Shown here one piece after another: positions 18,801-29,875 of a DNA stretch of 64,000 nt (position 1 is the first letter of the stretch; each line of letters begins with the position of its first letter). Where the stretch lies: NCBI RefSeq assembly GCF_000759795.1, contig NZ_BBMZ01000007.1, positions 310,001 to 374,000 on the forward strand, given 5' to 3'. The notes beneath the pieces were generated by a model. The model made no database searches. It saw only the letters and a list, made by a program, of their open reading frames with translations, and was not told the origin of the DNA. The DNA comes from Pseudescherichia vulneris NBRC 102420. Lineage in GTDB: Bacteria; Pseudomonadota; Gammaproteobacteria; Enterobacterales; Enterobacteriaceae. The position numbers and the translations under genes are program-made.

Positions 18801-20963
18801 ATGACAGAAAAATTACACCATGCTGCTGCCCCACAGACGGGCGGTGATGAGATCGATATTGGCCGCCTTGTGGGAACCGTTATTGAGGCGCGCTGGTGGG
18901 TGCTGGGTATTACGGCCCTGTTCGCGTTGGCGGCGGCGATCTATGCCCTGTTCGCCACGCCTATCTATAGCGCCGACGCGCTGGTGCAGATCGAGCAGGA
19001 TGCCGGCGGCTCGCTGGTGCAGAACCTCAACAGCGCGCTCTCTAACAAGCCTCCCGCCTCGGATGCAGAGATCCAGCTGATCAAGTCGCGAATGGTGCTG
19101 GGCAAGACGGTGGACGATCTCGATCTTGATATCGGCGTGACCAAAAACACCTTCCCCATTTTTGGTGCAGGCTGGGATCGCCTTCAGGGCCGCCAGAACG
19201 AAACCGTTAAGGTCACCACCTTTACGCTGCCCAAAGGTGCAGGCGGACAGGTCTTTACCCTCAGCGTGCTGGGGCCGAAGCAGTATCAGCTGACCAGCGA
19301 CGCCGGGTTTAGCGCCCGTGGCGAGGTGGGCAAGCTGCTGCAAAAAGAGGGCGTTACCTTTGAGGTCAGCGCTATCCAGGCGGCGGAAGGCAGCGAGTTT
19401 ACGGTATCTAAATTCTCAACGCTGGGCGTCATCAACAATCTGCAAAACAACCTGTCGGTGACGGAGAACGGTAAGGATACCGGCGTGCTCAGCCTCAGCT
19501 TTACCGGTGAGGATCGCAACCAGATCCGCGCCATTCTCAACAGCATCACCCGTAACTACCTGGCGCAGAATGTCGAGCGTAAGTCGGAAGAGGCAGCAAA
19601 AAGCCTGGCCTTCCTTGCGAAACAGCTCCCGGAAGTACGGGCGAATCTCGATGCGGCGGAGAACAAGCTCAACGCCTTCCGTCAGGACAAGGATTCGGTA
19701 GACCTGCCGCTGGAAGCTAAGGCGGTGCTGGACTCTATGGTTAACATTGATGCCCAGCTCAACGAGCTGACTTTCAAAGAAGCTGAGATCTCCAAGCTCT
19801 ATACCAAAGCGCACCCGGCCTACCGCACGCTGTTGGAGAAACGCCGCGCGCTAGAAGATGAGAAGGATCGCCTGAGCGGGCGCGTGTCCGCGATGCCAAA
19901 AACCCAGCAGGAGATTGTGCGCCTGACCCGTGACGTTGAGTCCGGTCAGCAGGTCTATATGCAACTCCTGAATAAGCAGCAGGAGCTGAAGATCACCGAG
20001 GCCAGCACGGTAGGGGATGTTCGCATTGTCGATCCGGCTATCGATCAGCCCGGCGTGCTGAAGCCGAAAAAGGCGCTGATTATTCTCGGCAGCATTATCC
20101 TCGGCCTGATGCTCTCCATCGTTGGCGTGCTGCTGCGCTCGCTGTTTAACCGCGGTATCGAAAGTCCGCAGGTGCTGGAGGAGAACGGCATTAGCGTCTA
20201 CGCCAGCATTCCGCTCTCCGAGTGGCAAAAAGCGCGTGACAGCGTCAATACCCACAAAGGCACCAAGCGCTTCAAACAGAGCCAGCTGCTGGCGGTGGGC
20301 AACCCGACCGATCTGGCCATCGAAGCGATCCGCAGCCTGCGTACCAGCTTGCACTTCGCCATGATGCAGGCCAGCAATAACGTGCTGATGATGACCGGGG
20401 TCAGCCCGTCAATCGGTAAAACTTTCGTCTGTGCCAACCTGGCGGCGGTGATCAGCCAGACCAACAAGCGCGTGCTAATGATCGACTGTGACATGCGTAA
20501 GGGCTACACCCACGAGCTGCTCGGGACCGATAACGTCAACGGCCTGTCGGACATTCTGGCAGGGAAGGGGGATTTCTCCACCTGCGTCAAGCCGACCGCC
20601 ATTACCCACTTCGATCTGGTGCCGCGCGGCCAGGTGCCGCCTAACCCCTCCGAGCTGCTGATGAGCGAACGCTTTGCACAGCTGATCGCATGGGCCAGCA
20701 GCCAGTATGACCTGGTGCTGATCGATACCCCGCCAATCCTTGCGGTGACCGATGCGGCAGTAGTCGGACGGCATGCGGGCACCACCCTGATGGTGGCGCG
20801 CTATGCGGTTAACACCCTGAAAGAGGTGGAGACCAGCCTGAGCCGCTTTGCACAGAACGGCATTCAGGTGAAAGGCGTGATCCTTAACTCTATCTTCCGT
20901 CGGGCGACGGGATATCAGGATTACGGCTACTACGAGTATGAATACAAATCGGACGCCAAATAA
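18801..20963 (+). CDS. wzc: Wzc, polysaccharide co-polymerase with BY-kinase domain
   Basis: This 720-residue inner-membrane protein has an N-terminal Wzz domain, two transmembrane helices (about residues 32-52 and 425-447) and a cytosolic tyrosine kinase. The kinase shows Walker A TGVSPSIGKT, Walker A' LMIDCDMRKG and Walker B LVLIDTPP. The tail YQDYGYYEYEYKSDAK holds the autophosphorylation tyrosines at about 705-715. It controls colanic acid chain length and export with Wza, opposed by Wzb. The ATG at 18801 follows wzb by 2 bp. Confidence 0.98.
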   Translation: MTEKLHHAAAPQTGGDEIDIGRLVGTVIEARWWVLGITALFALAAAIYALFATPIYSADALVQIEQDAGGSLVQNLNSALSNKPPASDAEIQLIKSRMVLGKTVDDLDLDIGVTKNTFPIFGAGWDRLQGRQNETVKVTTFTLPKGAGGQVFTLSVLGPKQYQLTSDAGFSARGEVGKLLQKEGVTFEVSAIQAAEGSEFTVSKFSTLGVINNLQNNLSVTENGKDTGVLSLSFTGEDRNQIRAILNSITRNYLAQNVERKSEEAAKSLAFLAKQLPEVRANLDAAENKLNAFRQDKDSVDLPLEAKAVLDSMVNIDAQLNELTFKEAEISKLYTKAHPAYRTLLEKRRALEDEKDRLSGRVSAMPKTQQEIVRLTRDVESGQQVYMQLLNKQQELKITEASTVGDVRIVDPAIDQPGVLKPKKALIILGSIILGLMLSIVGVLLRSLFNRGIESPQVLEENGISVYASIPLSEWQKARDSVNTHKGTKRFKQSQLLAVGNPTDLAIEAIRSLRTSLHFAMMQASNNVLMMTGVSPSIGKTFVCANLAAVISQTNKRVLMIDCDMRKGYTHELLGTDNVNGLSDILAGKGDFSTCVKPTAITHFDLVPRGQVPPNPSELLMSERFAQLIAWASSQYDLVLIDTPPILAVTDAAVVGRHAGTTLMVARYAVNTLKEVETSLSRFAQNGIQVKGVILNSIFRRATGYQDYGYYEYEYKSDAK

Positions 20964-20991
20964 GCATCTTAGGCAACCTCGGGGACAAGAA

Positions 20992-21837
20992 ATGACAATA
21001 GCCAATTACCCAACGATCTCGATTTACATGCCGACATGGAATCGTCAGCAGCTGGCGATCCGCGCAATCAAATCGGTTTTACGCCAGGACTATCCGCACT
21101 GGGAGATGATCGTCGTCGACGACTGCTCGTCGAATTTTGAACAGCTTGAGCAGTATGTCGCTGACCTGAACGATCCGCGCGTGACCTACGTCCGCAACGC
21201 GTTCAACTCCGGCGCCTGCGCGGTGCGTAACCAGGCGATTTTGCAGGCGCGCGGCCACTACATCACCGGTATCGACGATGACGACGAGTGGACGCCGGAC
21301 CGCCTGTCGGTTTTCCTTGCGCACAAGCACCAGCTGGTGACTCACGCTTTCCTCTACGCCAACGACTACGTTTGCGAAGGGGAGGTCTACGCCCAGCCGG
21401 CTAGCCTGCCGCTCTATCCAAAGTCACCTTATTCGCGCACGCTGTTCTATAAGCGCAATATTATTGGCAACCAGGTCTTTACCCTGGCCTCGCGCTTCAA
21501 GGCCTGCCTGTTTGACGTCGATCTCAAGGCGGCGCAGGACTATGACATTTTCCTGCGTATGGTGGTGGAGTACGGCGAGCCGTGGAAAGTCGATGAGGCC
21601 ACGCAGATCCTGCATATCAACCACGGGGAGATGCAGATCACCACCTCGCCGAAGAAGTTCTCCGGCTACTTCCACTTCTATCGCAAGCATAAAGATAAGT
21701 TCGATCGTGCCAGCAAGAAGTACCAGCTCTTTACCCTCTACCAGATCCGCAACAAGCGGATGACCCTGCGCACGCTGCTGACCCTGTTCTCCCTGCGTAA
21801 CGGCAAGCGCCTGGCTTATGGGCTACGGAGTAAATAA
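20992..21837 (+). CDS. wcaA: WcaA, colanic acid glycosyltransferase (GT2)
   Basis: This 281-residue GT-A enzyme has the GT2 nucleotide-binding start ISIYMPTWNRQQLAIRAI and the metal-binding DDDDEW motif near residue 96. It transfers one sugar of the colanic acid hexasaccharide at the cytosolic face of the inner membrane; the exact linkage is not settled from sequence. The start at 20992 is preceded by GGGGACAAGA. The stop overlaps the wcaB start by one base. Confidence 0.95.
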   Translation: MTIANYPTISIYMPTWNRQQLAIRAIKSVLRQDYPHWEMIVVDDCSSNFEQLEQYVADLNDPRVTYVRNAFNSGACAVRNQAILQARGHYITGIDDDDEWTPDRLSVFLAHKHQLVTHAFLYANDYVCEGEVYAQPASLPLYPKSPYSRTLFYKRNIIGNQVFTLASRFKACLFDVDLKAAQDYDIFLRMVVEYGEPWKVDEATQILHINHGEMQITTSPKKFSGYFHFYRKHKDKFDRASKKYQLFTLYQIRNKRMTLRTLLTLFSLRNGKRLAYGLRSK

Positions 21838-22328
21838 TGCGCCTGGAGGATTTTCGCGCGAACCACTGGAGCCTGCGCCCCTGCTGCATGGTAATGGCCT
21901 ACCGTATTGCTCATTTTTGCTCGGTGTGGCGCAAAAAAAGCGTCATTAACAATCTATGGGCCGCGCCGGTGCTGCTGCTCTACCGCTTTATCACCGAGTG
22001 CCTGTTTGGCTATGAGATCCAGGCCGCGGCCACCATTGGACGGCGTTTTACCATTCATCACGGCTATGCCGTGGTGATCAACAAAAACGTCGTGGCCGGG
22101 GATGACTTCACCATTCGTCATGGCGTCACCATCGGCAACCGGGGCGACGACAGCCTGGCCTGCCCGGTGATTGGTAACGGCGTGGAGCTGGGGGCAAACG
22201 TGGTCATCATTGGTGATATCACCATTGGTAACGGCGTCACCATCGGGGCGGGCAGCGTGGTTCTGGACAGCGTCCCGGACAACGCGCTGGTGGTAGGAGA
22301 GAAAGCCCGGGTGAAGGTGAGACAATGA
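21837..22328 (+). CDS. wcaB: WcaB, colanic acid O-acetyltransferase (hexapeptide)
   Basis: This 163-residue left-handed beta-helix acetyltransferase has serial hexapeptide repeats (IGRRFTIHHGYAVVINKNVV, then IGNGVELGANVVIIGDITI) and an active-site His in RHGVTIGN. It resembles serine acetyltransferases but belongs to the colanic acid set that adds acetyl groups to fucose or galactose. It overlaps wcaA by 1 bp and wcaC by 4 bp (ATGA). Confidence 0.94.
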   Translation: MRLEDFRANHWSLRPCCMVMAYRIAHFCSVWRKKSVINNLWAAPVLLLYRFITECLFGYEIQAAATIGRRFTIHHGYAVVINKNVVAGDDFTIRHGVTIGNRGDDSLACPVIGNGVELGANVVIIGDITIGNGVTIGAGSVVLDSVPDNALVVGEKARVKVRQ

Positions 22329-23542
22329 ATATCTTACAGTTTAACGTGCGCCTCGCCGAAGGGGGCGCAGCGGGCGTGGCCCTTGACCTGCATCAGCGCG
22401 CTTTACAGCAGGGGATGCGTTCGCGCTTTGTCTACGGCTACGGCAAAGGCGGCAAGAAGAGCGTGAGCCATGACCGCTATCCAGAGGTGATCCAGCACAC
22501 GCCGCGCCTGACCTCTGTCGCCAACCTGGCGCTGTTCCGCCTCTTTAATCGCGATCTGTTTGGCGATCTTAACAACCTCTATCTCGATGTGATCCGCACT
22601 CAGGGACCGGTGGTGCTGCACTTTCACGTGATGCACAGCTACTGGCTGAAGCTGGAGGCGGTGGTGGCGTTTTGTCAGCGGGTCACCGCCAGCCGTCAAG
22701 ATGTAACCCTGGTCTGGACGCTGCACGATCACTGGAGCGTCACCGGCCGTTGTGCCTTTACCGACGGCTGCGAAGGGTGGAAAACCCACTGCCAGGCGTG
22801 TCCAACCCTGGATAACTATCCGCCGGTGAAGGTGGATCGCGCCCATAGCCTGGTGGCGGGCAAACGCCGCCTGTTTAACGAGATGCTCGCGCTCGGATGC
22901 CACTTTATCTCTCCCAGCCAGCACGTGGCCGACGCGTTTAACAGCATCTATGGCGCGGAGCGCTGCAAGATTGTTAACAACGGTATCGATGTCGCCACCG
23001 AGGCGATCCTCGCCGAGCTTCCGCTGGTAGAGCGTAGCCAGGGCGCGCCCAAAATTGCCGTTGTCGCCCACGACCTGCGCTACGACGGTAAAACTAACCA
23101 GGCGCTGGTGCAAAACATGATGTCCCTGGGCAGCGGCATCGAGCTGCACACCTTCGGCAAGTTCTCACCTTTTGAAGGGGAGAACGTCATCAACCACGGT
23201 TTTTTAACCGACAAGCGCCAGCTGATGAGCGAGCTGAACCAGATGGATGCCCTGGTGTTTAGCTCCCGGGTCGATAACTACCCGCTGATCCTGTGCGAGG
23301 CGCTGTCGATTGGCGTGCCGGTGATTGCCACCCACAGCGATGCGGCGCACGAGGTGCTGCGCAAATCCGGCGGCACGACCTTTAGCGAGAGTGAAGTGCT
23401 GGATCTGGTCCAGCGACCAAAAGCGGAGATTGCCGAAGCGGTATTTAGCACCTCGCTGGCGGCATTCAGGGCGCGCAGCCGTCAGGCCTATAGCGGAGAG
23501 CAGATGCTGGAGGAGTATGTCGCGTTCTATCAGAGTCTGTAG
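22325..23542 (+). CDS. wcaC: WcaC, colanic acid glycosyltransferase (GT4)
   Basis: This 405-residue GT-B enzyme has an N-terminal acceptor domain (NVRLAEGGAAGVALDLHQRA) and a C-terminal GT4 donor domain (SSRVDNYPLILCEALSIGVP, with the EX7E-like glutamates). It is one of the five or six transferases that assemble the colanic acid repeat on undecaprenyl phosphate. Its last 26 bp overlap the start of wcaD. Confidence 0.94.
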   Translation: MNILQFNVRLAEGGAAGVALDLHQRALQQGMRSRFVYGYGKGGKKSVSHDRYPEVIQHTPRLTSVANLALFRLFNRDLFGDLNNLYLDVIRTQGPVVLHFHVMHSYWLKLEAVVAFCQRVTASRQDVTLVWTLHDHWSVTGRCAFTDGCEGWKTHCQACPTLDNYPPVKVDRAHSLVAGKRRLFNEMLALGCHFISPSQHVADAFNSIYGAERCKIVNNGIDVATEAILAELPLVERSQGAPKIAVVAHDLRYDGKTNQALVQNMMSLGSGIELHTFGKFSPFEGENVINHGFLTDKRQLMSELNQMDALVFSSRVDNYPLILCEALSIGVPVIATHSDAAHEVLRKSGGTTFSESEVLDLVQRPKAEIAEAVFSTSLAAFRARSRQAYSGEQMLEEYVAFYQSL

Positions 23543-24737
23543 CTATCTGCTGCTGCCGCTGACCTATCTGCTGGTCAACGTTAAAATCGCTCAGCTGGGG
23601 GAGAGCTTCCCCATCACCATCGTGACCTTTTTACCGGTGCTGCTGCTGCTTTTTGTGGATAAGATCAGCGTCAAGAAGCTGCTGATCGCGCTGGGGATCG
23701 GTGCCGGGCTGACCATCTTTAACTATCTGTTCGGACGGTCGTTCAACGCCAGCAAGTACGCTACCTCTACAATGCTGTTTATCAACATCGTCATTATTAT
23801 CGGCATGGTGTGGAGCATTCGCTTTAAGGTCGTCTCACCCCACAACTACCGCAAGATCCTGCGCTTCTTCTACATGGTGGTGGGGGTGATAGTGACCCTG
23901 GCGGCGATGGAGATGGCGCAGATCATTCTCTCCGGCGGCAGCAGCCTGATGGAGACCATTTCGAAATATCTGATCTATTCCAACAGCTACGTTTTGAATT
24001 TTATCAAGTTCGGCGGGAAGCGAACCACGGCGCTCTATTTTGAACCGGCCTTCTTCGCTCTGGCATTAATCTCAATTTGGCTCAGTATCAAACAGTTTGG
24101 TATCAAGACCCCTAAAACTGATGGTATGATTCTGGCAGGGATAGTTCTCTCAGGATCTTTCTCTGGCGTAATGACCTTTATTCTATTTTATTTGCTGGAG
24201 TGGGCGTTTCAGTATCTGAATAAAGAGGCGATTAAGAAAAAACTGCCGTTGGCAATAATATCGTTAGCCGTTTTTATGGTCGGTATCGTGTTTGCATTTC
24301 CGTATATTTCCGAACGACTCGGCGATCTCGGTACGGAAGGCTCTTCTTCCTATTATCGAATCATCGGTCCGCTGGCGATGGTCGGCAGCGCATTAACCAA
24401 TATCGATGGCGCGGTACGTTTTGGATCGCTTTATGAATATGTTGCATCATTCGGAATCTTTAACGGTGCGGACGTCGGAAAAACAATAGACAATGGCCTG
24501 TATCTGCTGATTATTTATTTTTCCTGGTGCGCTGTAGTACTGACCATCTGGTACATGAGTAAAGTCTTAAAAATGATGGTCAACGCATTTGGTAATAATC
24601 AGAATTATCGTGTTCAGCTTTATCTATTTATGCCGGTGTCACTCTTTTTTACCGGTTCGATTTTTAGCCCGGAATACGCATTTTTGATCGTTTGCCCGTT
24701 TATTTTGCGCAAGGCGCTCAATATTACTCAATCCTGA
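23517..24737 (+). CDS. wcaD: WcaD, putative colanic acid polymerase (Wzy-type)
   Basis: This 406-residue polytopic membrane protein (405 in E. coli) has about ten predicted helices and a periplasmic loop with FEPAFFALALIS and GSSSYYRIIGP. It is thought to polymerise colanic acid repeats in the periplasm. I chose the ATG at 23517 (MSRSIRVCSYLLL) with GGAGG just upstream. The open frame continues back to 23325 inside wcaC, but only as an overprint. The second half of the gene is distinctly AT-richer than its neighbours. Confidence 0.94.
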   Translation: MSRSIRVCSYLLLPLTYLLVNVKIAQLGESFPITIVTFLPVLLLLFVDKISVKKLLIALGIGAGLTIFNYLFGRSFNASKYATSTMLFINIVIIIGMVWSIRFKVVSPHNYRKILRFFYMVVGVIVTLAAMEMAQIILSGGSSLMETISKYLIYSNSYVLNFIKFGGKRTTALYFEPAFFALALISIWLSIKQFGIKTPKTDGMILAGIVLSGSFSGVMTFILFYLLEWAFQYLNKEAIKKKLPLAIISLAVFMVGIVFAFPYISERLGDLGTEGSSSYYRIIGPLAMVGSALTNIDGAVRFGSLYEYVASFGIFNGADVGKTIDNGLYLLIIYFSWCAVVLTIWYMSKVLKMMVNAFGNNQNYRVQLYLFMPVSLFFTGSIFSPEYAFLIVCPFILRKALNITQS

Positions 24738-24749
24738 TGAGGTGAAAAC

Positions 24750-25496
24750 ATGCTGCTCAGTGTCATTACCGTTGCCTTCCGTAACTATGCGGGCGTGGTG
24801 AAAACGCATGCCTCACTGGCCCACCTGGCACGGGCAAAGGACATCACCTTTGAGTGGATTGTGGTGGACGGCGGCTCTAACGACGGCACCCGTGAGTTTT
24901 TAGAAAACCTCAACGGTGAATACAACTTACGCTTTGTCAGCGAGAAAGATAACGGCATCTATGACGCCATGAACAAGGGCGTAGCGCTGGCCGAAGGGCG
25001 CTTTGCCCTGTTCCTCAACTCGGGTGATATTTTCCATGAGGACGTGGTCGACGTGGTTCGCCAGCTGGCGGACGAGCGCGAAAAGGCGATGTACATTGGC
25101 GACGCGCTGCTGGATTTCGGCGACGGCACCAAGATTCGCCGCAGCGCCAAGCACGGCTGGTATATTTATCACAGCCTGCCGGCAAGCCATCAGGCGATCT
25201 TTTTCCCGGTGAGCGGGTTAAAAACCTATCCCTACGATCTGCAATATAAAGTGTCATCGGATTATGCGTTGGCCGCGCGAATGTTTAAAGCGGGCTACCC
25301 CTTTAAACGTATTAAAGGCCTGGTATCAGAGTTTTCCATGGGCGGCGTCTCTACCTCGAATAATCTTGAGCTATGCGAGGATGCGCGAAAAGTCCAGCGT
25401 AAAATATTGCGCGTGCCCGGCTTCTGGGCGCAGCTCTCCTATTTCTTACGCGTGCGTACCACCGGAAAGACAAAAGCCTTATATCACAAAGCCTAA
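24750..25496 (+). CDS. wcaE: WcaE, colanic acid glycosyltransferase (GT2)
   Basis: This 248-residue GT-A transferase, the same length as in E. coli, has a GT2 core with [20 protein letters not shown], the acceptor/donor site [14 protein letters not shown] and the motif FLNSGD. It acts on the growing colanic acid unit at the inner membrane; the donor is not defined by sequence. GAGGTG precedes the start at good spacing. Confidence 0.95.
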   Translation: MLLSVITVAFRNYAGVVKTHASLAHLARAKDITFEWIVVDGGSNDGTREFLENLNGEYNLRFVSEKDNGIYDAMNKGVALAEGRFALFLNSGDIFHEDVVDVVRQLADEREKAMYIGDALLDFGDGTKIRRSAKHGWYIYHSLPASHQAIFFPVSGLKTYPYDLQYKVSSDYALAARMFKAGYPFKRIKGLVSEFSMGGVSTSNNLELCEDARKVQRKILRVPGFWAQLSYFLRVRTTGKTKALYHKA

Positions 25497-25511
25497 ATAT
25501 AAGGGATAACC

Positions 25512-26060
25512 ATGCAGGATCTAAAAGGATTCTCGGTACCGAAAGGGTTCCGAGGGGCGAGTGCGATTAAAGTTCAGCTGTGGTGGGCAGTGCAGGCGAC
25601 ATTATTCGCCTGGTCGCCGCAGATTATGTATCGCTGGCGTGCTTTTTTATTGCGTCTGTTTGGCGCAAAAATCGGAAAAAACGTAGTGATCCGACCTTCG
25701 GTAAAAATTACCTATCCGTGGAAATTAACACTCGGAGACTATAGCTGGGTAGGGGACGAAGCCGTTTTATATACGCTGGGCGAGATTACCCTCGGCGCAA
25801 ATTCGGTAGTGTCACAAAAGTGTTATTTGTGTACCGGCAGTCACGACTATTTAAGCGCGCATTTTGATATTAACGCGACGCCTATCGTGATTGGCGAGAA
25901 GTGCTGGCTGGCAACGGATGTCTTCGTTGCCCCAGGGGTCACGATTGGCAGCGGCACGGTGGTAGGGGCGCGGAGCAGCGTTTTTAAATCGCTACCGGCC
26001 AACGCCATCTGCCGTGGCAATCCCGCAGTGGTGATACGCGAACGCGTAGAAACTGAATAA
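25512..26060 (+). CDS. wcaF: WcaF, colanic acid O-acetyltransferase (hexapeptide)
   Basis: This 182-residue left-handed beta-helix acetyltransferase, the same length as in E. coli, has hexapeptide turns (GAKIGKNVVIRPSVKI, IGEKCWLATDVFVAPGVTIG) and a catalytic His in CTGSHDY. With WcaB it supplies O-acetyl groups of colanic acid. It lies 15 bp after wcaE and 27 bp before gmd. Confidence 0.95.
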   Translation: MQDLKGFSVPKGFRGASAIKVQLWWAVQATLFAWSPQIMYRWRAFLLRLFGAKIGKNVVIRPSVKITYPWKLTLGDYSWVGDEAVLYTLGEITLGANSVVSQKCYLCTGSHDYLSAHFDINATPIVIGEKCWLATDVFVAPGVTIGSGTVVGARSSVFKSLPANAICRGNPAVVIRERVETE

Positions 26061-26087
26061 TTTCTGATAAGTCTGGAGAATAAAATT

Positions 26088-27209
<1,122 letters not shown>

Positions 27210-27211
27210 GC

Positions 27212-28177
27212 ATGAGTAAACAACGTATCTTTGTGGCTGGCCATCGCGGCATGGTGGGGTCAGCCATTGTGCGCCAGCTTGAACAGCGCGACAGCGTTGA
27301 GCTGGTTCTGCGCACCCGTGATGAGCTGAACCTGCTGGATGCGGCCGCCGTGAACGCCTTTTTCGCCGAGCAGCGGATCGATCAGGTCTATCTGGCGGCG
27401 GCGAAGGTGGGCGGTATTGTGGCGAACAACACCTATCCGGCCGATTTCATTTACGAAAACATGATGATCGAGAGCAACATCATTCACGCTGCGCACACCC
27501 ACGGCGTGAACAAGCTGCTGTTCCTCGGCTCTTCCTGTATCTACCCGAAGCTGGCGGCCCAGCCGATCGCCGAGAGCGAGCTGTTGCAGGGTACTTTGGA
27601 GGCCACAAACGAGCCGTACGCGATTGCCAAAATTGCCGGGATCAAACTGTGTGAATCCTACAACCGTCAGCATGACCGCGACTACCGCTCGGTAATGCCG
27701 ACCAACCTGTATGGTCCGCACGACAACTTCCACCCGAGCAACTCCCACGTGATCCCGGCGCTGCTGCGACGCTTTCATGAGGCCACCGAGCAGAACGCCA
27801 CCGACGTGGTGGTGTGGGGCAGCGGCACGCCGATGCGCGAGTTCCTGCACGTCGATGATATGGCAGCGGCCAGCATCCACGTGATGGAGCTGGATCGCGA
27901 GGTGTGGCTGGAGAACACCGAGCCGATGCTGTCGCACATCAACGTCGGGACCGGGGTGGACTGCACCATCCGCGAGCTGGCGCAGACCCTTGCGCAGGTC
28001 ACGGGCTTCAAGGGGCGGGTGGTGTTTGACGCCACCAAACCCGACGGTACGCCGCGCAAGCTGCTGGACGTGTCACGCCTGCACGCCCTGGGCTGGCGAC
28101 ATGAGATCTCGCTGGAGCAGGGGCTGGCAAGCACCTACCAGTGGTTCCTTGAAAACCAGCACCGGTTCCGGGGGTAG
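27212..28177 (+). CDS. fcl: GDP-L-fucose synthase (epimerase/reductase)
   Basis: This 321-residue protein (also called WcaG) has the NADPH-binding [10 protein letters not shown] motif, the SSCIYPK serine motif and the YAIAKIAG tyrosine-lysine pair. It epimerises C3 and C5 and reduces C4 of the Gmd product to give GDP-L-fucose, a colanic acid precursor. The gene is packed between gmd and gmm, with 2-bp gaps on each side. Confidence 0.98.
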   Translation: MSKQRIFVAGHRGMVGSAIVRQLEQRDSVELVLRTRDELNLLDAAAVNAFFAEQRIDQVYLAAAKVGGIVANNTYPADFIYENMMIESNIIHAAHTHGVNKLLFLGSSCIYPKLAAQPIAESELLQGTLEATNEPYAIAKIAGIKLCESYNRQHDRDYRSVMPTNLYGPHDNFHPSNSHVIPALLRRFHEATEQNATDVVVWGSGTPMREFLHVDDMAAASIHVMELDREVWLENTEPMLSHINVGTGVDCTIRELAQTLAQVTGFKGRVVFDATKPDGTPRKLLDVSRLHALGWRHEISLEQGLASTYQWFLENQHRFRG

Positions 28178-28179
28178 GC

Positions 28180-28653
28180 ATGTTTTTAAGTCAGGAAGAT
28201 TTTGCCACCGTGGTGCGTTCCACGCCGTTGATCTCCATCGATCTGATCGTGGAGAACGCGCATGGCGAGTTTCTGCTCGGCAAGCGGACCAACCGTCCGG
28301 CGCAGGGGTACTGGTTTGTGCCCGGCGGGCGCGTGCAGAAAGATGAGCCGCTGGCCCAGGCGTTTGAGCGCCTGACCCAGGCCGAGCTTGGCGTGCGTCT
28401 GCCGATGGCGGCGGGAGAGTTTTACGGCGTCTGGCAGCACTTCTATGACGACAACTTCTCCGGGAGCGACTTCAGCACCCACTACATCGTGCTCGGCTTC
28501 CGCCTGAAGCTAAATCAGGCGGATCTGGCCCTGCCGGATGCCCAGCACGAGGCGTACCGCTGGCTGACGCCAGAGGCGCTGATCGCCGACGAGAACGTGC
28601 ACGACAACAGCCGGGCGTATTTTCTCGCCGACCGTCAGGCGGTTGGCATATGA
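28180..28653 (+). CDS. gmm: GDP-mannose mannosyl hydrolase (Nudix)
   Basis: This 157-residue Nudix-fold protein (WcaH) has the [20 protein letters not shown] segment of the variant Nudix box typical of Gmm, which lacks one canonical glutamate. It hydrolyses GDP-mannose or GDP-glucose to GDP and sugar and may tune the GDP-sugar pool. It is about three residues shorter at the C-terminus than the E. coli protein. Its stop overlaps the wcaI ATG by 4 bp. Confidence 0.95.
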   Translation: MFLSQEDFATVVRSTPLISIDLIVENAHGEFLLGKRTNRPAQGYWFVPGGRVQKDEPLAQAFERLTQAELGVRLPMAAGEFYGVWQHFYDDNFSGSDFSTHYIVLGFRLKLNQADLALPDAQHEAYRWLTPEALIADENVHDNSRAYFLADRQAVGI

Positions 28654-29873
28654 AAATATTAGTTTACGGCATCAACTACTCGCCGGAGCTTACCGGCATC
28701 GGCAAGTACACCGGTGAGATGGTGGAGTGGATGGCCCGCCAGGGCCATGACGTGCGGGTCATCACCGCGCCGCCTTACTACCCAGAGTGGAAGGTGGGTG
28801 AACGCTACTCGGCCTGGCGCTATCGCCGGGAAGAGGGGGCGGCCACCGTCTGGCGCTGTCCGCTGTACGTGCCGAAGCAGCCCTCGACTATCAAGCGGCT
28901 GGTTCACCTCGGCAGCTTTGCCCTCAGCAGCTTTTTCCCGCTGCTGGCCCAGCGCCGCTGGAAGCCGGATCGCATCATCGGCGTGGTGCCGACCCTGTTC
29001 TGCACGCCGGGGATGCGCCTGCTAGCGAAGCTCTCCGGGGCGCGCACCCTGCTGCACATTCAGGACTACGAGGTGGACGCCATGCTCGGTCTCGGGATGG
29101 CGGGCAAAGGCAAGGACGGCAAGGTCGCCAGGCTGGCCAGCGCCTTTGAGCGCAGCGGCCTGCTCGGGGTGGATAACGTCTCCACTATCTCGCGCTCGAT
29201 GATGAACAAAGCCCGGGAGAAGGGCGTGGCCGAAGAGCGGGTCATCTTCTTCCCGAACTGGTCGGAAGTGGCACGCTTTCGCGACGTCAGCGAGAGCGAG
29301 GTCGCCCAGCTACGCGCCTCTCTTGGCCTGCCGGACGACAAACGTATCATTCTCTACTCCGGCAACATCGGCGAGAAGCAGGGGCTGGAAAGCGTCATCG
29401 AGGCCGCAGCGCGTCTGCGTGCCGAGCCGTGGCAGTTTGTGATTGTCGGCCAGGGCGGCGGCAAGGCGCGGCTGGAAAAATTGGTCCGCGAACGCGGGCT
29501 GGACAACGTCACATTCTTCCCGCTGCAGCCCTACGAGGCGCTGCCCGCCCTCTTGAAAATGGGCGACTGCCATCTAGTGATCCAGAAGCGCGGCGCGGCG
29601 GATGCGGTGCTGCCCTCCAAGCTCACCAACATTCTGGCGGTAGGTGGTAACGCGGTGATCACCGCGGAAGCGGATACCGAACTGGGCCAGCTCTGCACTG
29701 CGTTTCCGGGCATTGCCGTCTGCGTTGAGCCGGAGTCGGTGGACGCGCTGGTGAGTGGGATCGAGCAGGCGTTAGCCCTGCCTAAAAATAACACGGTGGC
29801 ACGTGAATATGCCGAACGCACGCTCGAGAAAGAGAGCGTGTTAAGCCAATTTATTGCCGATATCCAGGGATAA
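28650..29873 (+). CDS. wcaI: WcaI, colanic acid glycosyltransferase (GT4)
   Basis: This 407-residue GT-B enzyme, the same length as in E. coli, has an N-terminal [19 protein letters not shown] acceptor domain and a C-terminal donor domain with [19 protein letters not shown]. It is predicted to add an early sugar, possibly fucose, to the lipid-linked glucose laid down by WcaJ. It is followed after 2 bp by manC. Confidence 0.95.
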   Translation: MKILVYGINYSPELTGIGKYTGEMVEWMARQGHDVRVITAPPYYPEWKVGERYSAWRYRREEGAATVWRCPLYVPKQPSTIKRLVHLGSFALSSFFPLLAQRRWKPDRIIGVVPTLFCTPGMRLLAKLSGARTLLHIQDYEVDAMLGLGMAGKGKDGKVARLASAFERSGLLGVDNVSTISRSMMNKAREKGVAEERVIFFPNWSEVARFRDVSESEVAQLRASLGLPDDKRIILYSGNIGEKQGLESVIEAAARLRAEPWQFVIVGQGGGKARLEKLVRERGLDNVTFFPLQPYEALPALLKMGDCHLVIQKRGAADAVLPSKLTNILAVGGNAVITAEADTELGQLCTAFPGIAVCVEPESVDALVSGIEQALALPKNNTVAREYAERTLEKESVLSQFIADIQG

Positions 29874-29875
29874 TC

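Noticed and set aside
23325-23516. N-terminal extension of WcaD into wcaC
   Set aside because: It is an alternate frame of wcaC; the ATG at 23517 has a ribosome site and fits the family length.
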